A program made the position numbers and the translations under genes. Below are positions 61,352 to 64,000 of a stretch of 64,000 bases of DNA, piece after piece; position 1 is the first letter of the stretch, and every line of letters starts with the position of its first letter. The stretch covers positions 251,501 through 315,500 of the forward strand of contig JADJXL010000016.1 in NCBI GenBank assembly GCA_016715885.1, read 5' to 3'. This DNA is from Polyangiaceae bacterium (lineage in GTDB: Bacteria; Myxococcota_A; Polyangia; Polyangiales; Polyangiaceae). The notes beneath the pieces are model-generated. The model was not told where the DNA came from and did not search any database. It worked only from the letters and a program-made list of their open reading frames with translations.

Positions 61352-64000
61352 TCAGTGACCCCCCATGATGGGCGTCTTCATGTGTGAGGGGATCACGTGT
61401 GACATCCACGCGCGCAATCCATCTCCATCGTGGGGCAAATCGTCGTACCAAATGCGCACCGTGCCGTCCGTGCCGGCGGAAACGAGTTTGTCGCCTTTGG
61501 GGGAAAAAACGAACGCTCTGATCACGCCCTTGTGCCCCTCGAGCGACCGGCTTTGTCCGGAGGCGAGATCCCATAAACGTAGGCTGCCATCGACGTCGCC
61601 GGACAAGAGTCGCGTGTTGTCAGGTGAAAGCGCGATGTTCAGCACCATGGCATCGTGTCCGCGCAAAATGGGTAAAGCTTTGCCCGTTTCGACTTCCCAC
61701 CTGCGGATCGCTGGTTCGCTTCCAAGCGAATACAAGGTTTTCCCGTCGCTCGATGCAATGACGTTGATGATGCCTACCCCGCTTGCATCGATGGTGCGAG
61801 CTTTCCCCGTAGCAAGGTCCCAAATGCGCACGGTATGGTCTTTTCCGCCGGAAACGAGGCGCTTTCCGTCGGGCAGAAACAACACGACATTGACGTCGCC
61901 GACGTGGCCCACGAGCGAACGTTCTGGGCCGCCGTTCACCGAGATCACCTGAAGGCCGCCCTGCCTGTCTCCAATCGCTACGTTCGATGCGTCGGGCGAG
62001 ATTGCGAATGACTTTACGCCTTGCTTGGCCGTGAAAATGAGCTGACCTTGCCCAGACGCTACATCCCAAAGCCGCACGGTATCGTCTGCGCCGACGGACA
62101 CCAGCCGATCACCCTTGGGTGAAAAGCGAAGCCACGCCACGGGACCGTCGTGCGCTGCAAATTCGCGAACGTTCGACGAGTCGTCGAGCGAACGAACGAA
62201 TATCGTACCATTTTTGTCGGCATGAGCGACCATTGTGCCATCGAACGACATCGTAAATCGCTCGCCGTCGAGGACCGTCGTCGTGGTTTTACCAAGCTTT
62301 GGATCCATGGGCTCGATACGCAAGTTTCCATTTTGCGCGATCGACATCACTGCGTCTCCTCGAGCGGCAAAACGTGCCACAACCAGAGGAGCGGAATCAC
62401 GCGACAAGATGCGGTCCCGCGACGCGACGATGGGAAAAACTCGCGCGGTATGGTCCCAGCTCGTGGCGACCGCCTCTTGCCTATTGGGCGAAAAGGCTAC
62501 GAAATAGGTCGAATCTAGAAAACCGTAATGCGTTCGAGCGATTTCCGTTTCGAGATTGCGGACGACGACGGTTCGATCGTGGCTTGCGGTCGCGATCCAT
62601 TGGCCATCGTCCGAGGGCCAAAGCGTGAAGATTGTCCCGCGATGATCGTGGAATACGCGTGTGGATTCTCGTTCGAGGTTGCGGACATGCAGGGCATGGC
62701 CCACGCCGAATGCGAAGTATTTGCTGTCTTTCGAGAAAGCAGCGGTGCCGTAGTCGGGCCGGATATCGGGCGGATGGTATTCGAGTTGCTTTCCATTGAT
62801 ATCCCAAAGCGACGTGTACAGTCCCGTTCCGGCACATGCCACATATTTACTATCCGGACTTATGAATGCAAAGCTGCAGCGTCCACGCTCATTTTGGAAA
62901 TCGCGATGCTGACGGGTTTCGAGGTTCATCACGCGAAGGGTGCCGTCGGCCGTATATGCGACGTATTTGTAATCGGCCGATACGGTGAACATGCCGGGAC
63001 AATCCACTTCGCCAGGCAATCGATCGACGCTGCCTGTGGTCAGATCGTGTATCTCTATGCGTTTGCTTGCACAGCTCAATAGCGCGATGTGATTCTCGTC
63101 GCCGAGATATTGGTTCCAATAAAGCGCCTGGCCGGTGGTCCGCACGACGTGTACGGTTTTACCAGTATCGATATCCCAAATGCGGACGGTGCCGTCCTTG
63201 CTTCCCGACATGAGCCGCTTGCCATCACGTGTGAAAACGGTACGCCACACCTCGTCCGTATGCCCCGAGAACGTGCGCAAAAGCTCGCCGGTTTCTGCGC
63301 TCCAGGTGCGAACCGTACGATCGTCACTGCACGTCGCAATCATGCTCCCGTCGGGAGAATATTCGGCCGTATTGAGTGGCCCGGTATGACCGCGTAAAAC
63401 CTTCGCAATGCCATATGCCTGGGCATCGGCGGCAATGAGCCGCGCTTCGCCCCAGCGATTGAATGCTCCACAAAGAGTCGACAGCCATGCAATCGCTTCG
63501 TTGGGGTCGTGCCGAGCGGCGGCGCGCGCCTGGATGAGCATGAGCTCGTCCGATTGTTGCATCGTCTCCCATTGCGCAGCTTCGGCCTCCGATTGCTTTT
63601 GCTGCGCACGCGCTCGTTCTTCGTTCGCCCGGTCCCGTTCCACTTCGGCGACCCGGCGCGCTGCGAGCACACGTGACAAACTCGTGAAACCCACCACGCT
63701 CGTAATGGCGAGGCCAAAGAGGGCAGCGGCGACGACGCCGCGGTGTCGCTGAACGAACTTGAATGCACGTTCGCGGCGAGAATAATTGTACGCTCCGACG
63801 ATCTGCCCCGTTTGAAAACGGCGCAAGTCGTGCGCGAATTCATTTGCCGTCGGATATCGCTCGGCAGGATCCCGCGCCATCGCTTTGCTGACGATTGCGA
63901 GCAAATCACGCGGCACGCCACGCTCACGCGCAGAAAGCGGCAAAGGCGGCTCGGTCAGGACCTTGGCCAGCACCTCCATGGCGTTTTTCCCCTCGTACGG
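61352..64000 (-). CDS. Ser/Thr kinase-WD40 repeat fusion, 5' end beyond window
   Basis: The frame is open from the right edge, with at least 882 residues. The first ~55 residues are the C-terminal end of a kinase domain (PYEGKNAMEVLAKVLTEPPL, ARDPAERYPTANEFAHDLRR). A transmembrane helix (VVAAALFGLAITSVVGFTSL) and a coiled linker (EVERDRANEERARAQQKQSE) follow. The last ~680 residues are WD40 repeats, about twelve (GHTGPLNTAEYSPDGSM, DGKRLMSGSKDGTVRIWD, DGTVRIWYDD), forming one or two propellers outside the membrane. The kinase-WD40 design is common in myxobacteria and planctomycetes. It probably senses protein or ligand outside; the target is unknown. Confidence 0.9.
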   Translation of the reverse strand, partial: PYEGKNAMEVLAKVLTEPPLPLSARERGVPRDLLAIVSKAMARDPAERYPTANEFAHDLRRFQTGQIVGAYNYSRRERAFKFVQRHRGVVAAALFGLAITSVVGFTSLSRVLAARRVAEVERDRANEERARAQQKQSEAEAAQWETMQQSDELMLIQARAAARHDPNEAIAWLSTLCGAFNRWGEARLIAADAQAYGIAKVLRGHTGPLNTAEYSPDGSMIATCSDDRTVRTWSAETGELLRTFSGHTDEVWRTVFTRDGKRLMSGSKDGTVRIWDIDTGKTVHVVRTTGQALYWNQYLGDENHIALLSCASKRIEIHDLTTGSVDRLPGEVDCPGMFTVSADYKYVAYTADGTLRVMNLETRQHRDFQNERGRCSFAFISPDSKYVACAGTGLYTSLWDINGKQLEYHPPDIRPDYGTAAFSKDSKYFAFGVGHALHVRNLERESTRVFHDHRGTIFTLWPSDDGQWIATASHDRTVVVRNLETEIARTHYGFLDSTYFVAFSPNRQEAVATSWDHTARVFPIVASRDRILSRDSAPLVVARFAARGDAVMSIAQNGNLRIEPMDPKLGKTTTTVLDGERFTMSFDGTMVAHADKNGTIFVRSLDDSSNVREFAAHDGPVAWLRFSPKGDRLVSVGADDTVRLWDVASGQGQLIFTAKQGVKSFAISPDASNVAIGDRQGGLQVISVNGGPERSLVGHVGDVNVVLFLPDGKRLVSGGKDHTVRIWDLATGKARTIDASGVGIINVIASSDGKTLYSLGSEPAIRRWEVETGKALPILRGHDAMVLNIALSPDNTRLLSGDVDGSLRLWDLASGQSRSLEGHKGVIRAFVFSPKGDKLVSAGTDGTVRIWYDDLPHDGDGLRAWMSHVIPSHMKTPIMGGH

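Noticed and set aside
1..64000. tRNA, rRNA, transposase, integrase or origin sequences.
   Set aside because: No cloverleaf, rRNA segment, transposase-like protein or DnaA-box cluster was seen on either strand by eye.

Overview
The window looks like a chromosomal segment of a GC-rich myxobacterium, most likely of the Polyangiales (the Sorangium/Polyangium group). The evidence is the mix of genes: several Hanks-type Ser/Thr kinases, PEGA and FHA proteins, many lipoproteins with poly-Ser or Gly-rich linkers followed by Cys-rich modules, a stressosome-type STAS protein and a WD40-kinase fusion. No rRNA, tRNA, insertion sequence, phage or plasmid gene was seen. The assignment is inference from gene content, not from a marker gene.

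Layout. 1-3.3 kb: a glycine-rich surface lipoprotein (cut by the left edge) and a TPR/PEGA pair. 3.5-8.5 kb: a SKI2-like helicase, an M14 carboxypeptidase and a PAS-STAS protein whose N-terminus sits in another frame. 8.5-13.2 kb: metabolic and membrane proteins. 13.2-20.7 kb: a minus-strand run with PlsC-like acyltransferase, lytic transglycosylase, Ser/Thr kinase, membrane dipeptidase, YkvA-like protein and aldo-keto reductase, several tightly spaced. 20.8-25.1 kb: lnt, a radical SAM/SPASM enzyme and three small membrane proteins in a translationally coupled run. 25.1-33.6 kb: a LysM protein with a coiled-coil lipoprotein, a cytochrome-like lipoprotein overlapping ruvA, a zinc-ribbon/FHA protein, a Nudix protein, a di-haem lipoprotein operon and a GST. 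33.6-45.8 kb: an orphan FecCD permease coupled to coaX, an O-methyltransferase, an NDP-sugar-type epimerase, a flippase-like protein, a hybrid histidine kinase, a GT39-like enzyme, a metallophosphoesterase and a peroxiredoxin. 46-48.7 kb: tandem Cys-rich lipoproteins and a YkgJ protein. 48.9-52.5 kb: rnhA, a degenerate phosphoglycerate mutase and a pseudokinase in one operon. 52.6-55.7 kb: an SDR and a TMTC-like membrane protein. 55.7-61.3 kb: a defence island. 61.4-64 kb: a kinase-WD40 protein cut by the right edge.

The defence island is the most distinctive accessory region. It holds a fused DUF262-DUF1524 (GmrSD/BrxU-like) nuclease, a seven-unit array of palindromic repeats with a 42-44 bp period, an unknown helical protein, and a Septu-like pair (PtuA-type ATPase, PtuB-type HNH nuclease).

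Other features that ordinary gene calling does not explain: a 62-bp dispersed repeat beginning at the stop codon of two unrelated genes; the octamer GTTTGTCC, found about 24 times where about 2 are expected; a canonical -1 slippery heptamer exactly where the PAS-STAS gene changes frame; and several enzymes that have lost catalytic residues (phosphoglycerate mutase, kinase, Nudix, SDR). All start choices, counts and alignments were made by eye.
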